Shown here: piece after piece, positions 30,994-32,219 of the stretch
Position numbering within the stretch: the first letter of the stretch is position 1
Layout of the letters: every line of letters starts with the position of its first letter
Source: Paraburkholderia silviterrae
Lineage (GTDB): Bacteria; Pseudomonadota; Gammaproteobacteria; Burkholderiales; Burkholderiaceae
NCBI RefSeq assembly: GCF_004353915.1
Contig: NZ_SMRP01000039.1
Location: 1 to 32,219 of the forward strand
Direction of reading: 5' to 3'
DNA length: 32,219 nt
Program-made: the position numbers and the translations under genes
Notes under the pieces: model-generated
Seen by the model: only the letters and a program-made list of their open reading frames with translations
What the model was told of the DNA's origin: nothing
The model's database searches: none

Positions 30994-32061
30994 CTACCGT
31001 TGCGGTACGCCCTCGCGCCACTCGCCCCAATGCTTGACGATGTCCTGCACGAGCGGATTGCCCGCAAGGAACAGATTGTCGATCGCGATTGTGAAGCCGC
31101 CCTGCGACGCGTAGTTGAGCAGATTGTCCGCGCTCGACTGGCCCGCGTACGGCCGGTCGAAGTCCGAGCCCGCGCGCAGCACCGCGACACGGCTCAGGTC
31201 GACGCGATGCACGCTCGCCGCGCGCGTCAGCGCCTCGAAGGTGGCGTTGTCTTCCTGCTGCGTCGTGCAATAGGTGCCCTTGCCGTCGGTCAGGATCTTG
31301 GTCCATTGGCGCGCTCGCTCGCCGATGTCGGTGCCCGACCACCAGGTGTCACCGGCCAGGGTATCGCACTGGATCACGGTTGGCGGACGATTCGCGGGCG
31401 CGTAGCTGTATTTGGCGCGGGCCGCCTGCGCCTGGGCGTCGTCGCTCAGCGTTACGTTGCGCGAGAGCGCGAAGGCCGCGTTCGAGAGCGCCGGATTGAG
31501 CTGGAACACTTCGGTGCGATAGTCGAGCGGCGGCTTCTGCGTCGGGCCCGTCGTATTGATGCCGAGATAGCCGGTGTTCCAGCCCGGTGGAATTTCGCGG
31601 CCGTCGATTTCCCACTGAATGCCGAAGTCGACGAGCCAGTTCGCCCAGGCAGCGGAACCGACGGTGCCCTGAAGCGGGTCGATGCCCGCGATGCCCGCCA
31701 CCATGAAGTAGGTATGGCGCAGGTCGAAGCGCGGCGAGAATGTCAGCGCCATGATCGACGCGGCGGCATTCGCGTGCCCCATGCCGGTCGTCATCACGCA
31801 GATGTCCTGGCGGTTGCAGTGCACAGCCGGGTAGTCAGGAGACAGACCTGGGACGGTGACGTCCTGCCATGGGCCCAGGTGGTCGAGCCAGACCTGGCCC
31901 TCCGGGCCGAACATCGAAATGATCATTACCTTGACTGGGCGGCTGTGGGATGCGCCGTCGTCTTGCGCGAAGCTGTCGGCGGCTTGGGTAATCGCTGGAG
32001 CAATGGCCGTGCCGGCCGTGAGCAACGATGAAATCACTATGCGAAAAGCACGATTTAGCAT
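30994..32061 (-). CDS. purine nucleoside permease (NUP) family protein
   Basis: A 355-residue protein with a Sec signal peptide (MLNRAFRIVISSLLTAGTAI then APAITQAADS). The family core follows: VKVMIISMFGPEGQVWLDHL, then VPGLSPDYPAVHCNRQDICV, the conserved TTGMGHANAAASIMAL, YFMVAGIAGIDPLQGTVGSA and TLAGDTWWSGTDIGERARQW. The fold of the middle part recalls nucleoside phosphorylases (TGMGHANAA and AGIAGIDP resemble phosphate- and base-binding loops), so periplasmic nucleoside binding or cleavage is as likely as transport despite the name. The family was named from a Candida protein. It is convergent with the MEKHLA gene and has no purine genes nearby. Confidence 0.88.
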   Translation of the reverse strand: MLNRAFRIVISSLLTAGTAIAPAITQAADSFAQDDGASHSRPVKVMIISMFGPEGQVWLDHLGPWQDVTVPGLSPDYPAVHCNRQDICVMTTGMGHANAAASIMALTFSPRFDLRHTYFMVAGIAGIDPLQGTVGSAAWANWLVDFGIQWEIDGREIPPGWNTGYLGINTTGPTQKPPLDYRTEVFQLNPALSNAAFALSRNVTLSDDAQAQAARAKYSYAPANRPPTVIQCDTLAGDTWWSGTDIGERARQWTKILTDGKGTYCTTQQEDNATFEALTRAASVHRVDLSRVAVLRAGSDFDRPYAGQSSADNLLNYASQGGFTIAIDNLFLAGNPLVQDIVKHWGEWREGVPQR

Positions 32062-32191
32062 GAGAGGGTCCGCCTTTCATGTGAGGGTGTGTTTGGGGAT
32101 TGTAGTTGCTGGAATTGGGTGTGGGTATGTTGCTATTTTTTTCGTGGCGGTTTGGGGGGTGGCCTTTCCTTGTTTTCATGTCGGTATATTG

Positions 32192-32216
32192 GTGTTGCCC
32201 CTGTGCGGGGCGGCAC
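32192..32216. repeat. hairpin at window end, possible start of a dispersed Burkholderia repeat
   Basis: GTGTTGCCCC (32192-32201) pairs with GGGGCGGCAC (32207-32216) over 10 positions, two of them G-T. The sequence TTGCCCCTGTGCGGGGCGGC followed by ACCTA resembles, from memory, the left part of a repeated intergenic motif in Paraburkholderia genomes; the window cuts it off. Confidence 0.4.
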
Positions 32217-32219
32217 CTA

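Overview
The window is GC-rich and its gene families (DUF4148, YtcA/MdtNOP efflux, SphA-like porin, DUF1254, DUF2848, many LysR regulators and short-chain dehydrogenases) point to a beta-proteobacterium of the Burkholderia/Paraburkholderia/Caballeronia group. It looks like an accessory stretch of a secondary replicon: intact metabolic and efflux genes are mixed with many truncated, fused or inverted gene pieces and IS remnants. All family calls were made by reading translations, without database searches.

Positions 1-8620 form a scarred redox and detoxification region. Intact genes are a LysR regulator, a glutathione reductase (gor), an exported epoxide-hydrolase-like protein, a VOC/glyoxalase-like protein and an SDR. 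Around them lie a glutathione S-transferase head, a glutathionyl-hydroquinone reductase (ECM4/YqjG) fragment that has lost its catalytic segment, a likely ECM4 tail on the other strand, a decayed second LysR gene, an ISKra4-family remnant, and pieces of a DHA2-type MFS exporter. Two copies of a pRiA4b ORF-3-like passenger gene flank this region in inverted orientation.

Positions 8621-11950 contain an intact SDR, an in-frame chimera of a VgrG (type VI tip) fragment and an FAD monooxygenase fragment, a complete DUF4148 protein, a small conserved-looking protein and the 5' end of an IS6-family transposase. Positions 11952-17067 hold a coherent catabolic locus: DUF2848 protein, amidase and a branched-chain-amino-acid-type periplasmic binding protein on the minus strand, divergent from a LysR regulator and a ureidoglycolate-lyase-like protein. 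This suggests uptake and hydrolysis of an unidentified amide or ureido compound. A decayed P4-type integrase follows (17221-17450).

Positions 17625-24702 carry an EF-G-like translational GTPase with an unusual G4 motif, then a convergent operon ytcA-mdtN-mdtO-mdtP. The operon encodes a complete tripartite efflux system with a FUSC inner-membrane protein, in the same gene order as the E. coli system. Positions 24879-32219 carry a DUF1254/DUF1214 exported protein beside the remnant of a second one, a SphA-like outer-membrane protein with a clear sigma70-type promoter, a DHA2 drug exporter with a strong terminator, a MEKHLA (PAS-like) protein and a purine-nucleoside-permease (NUP) family protein. 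The window ends in what looks like the start of a dispersed hairpin repeat.

I found no rRNA, tRNA, CRISPR array or recognisable defence system. The most original material is the DUF2848/amidase/AllA-like locus, the VgrG-monooxygenase chimera, the GTPase with the altered G4 motif, and the paired operators at 8035-8172.
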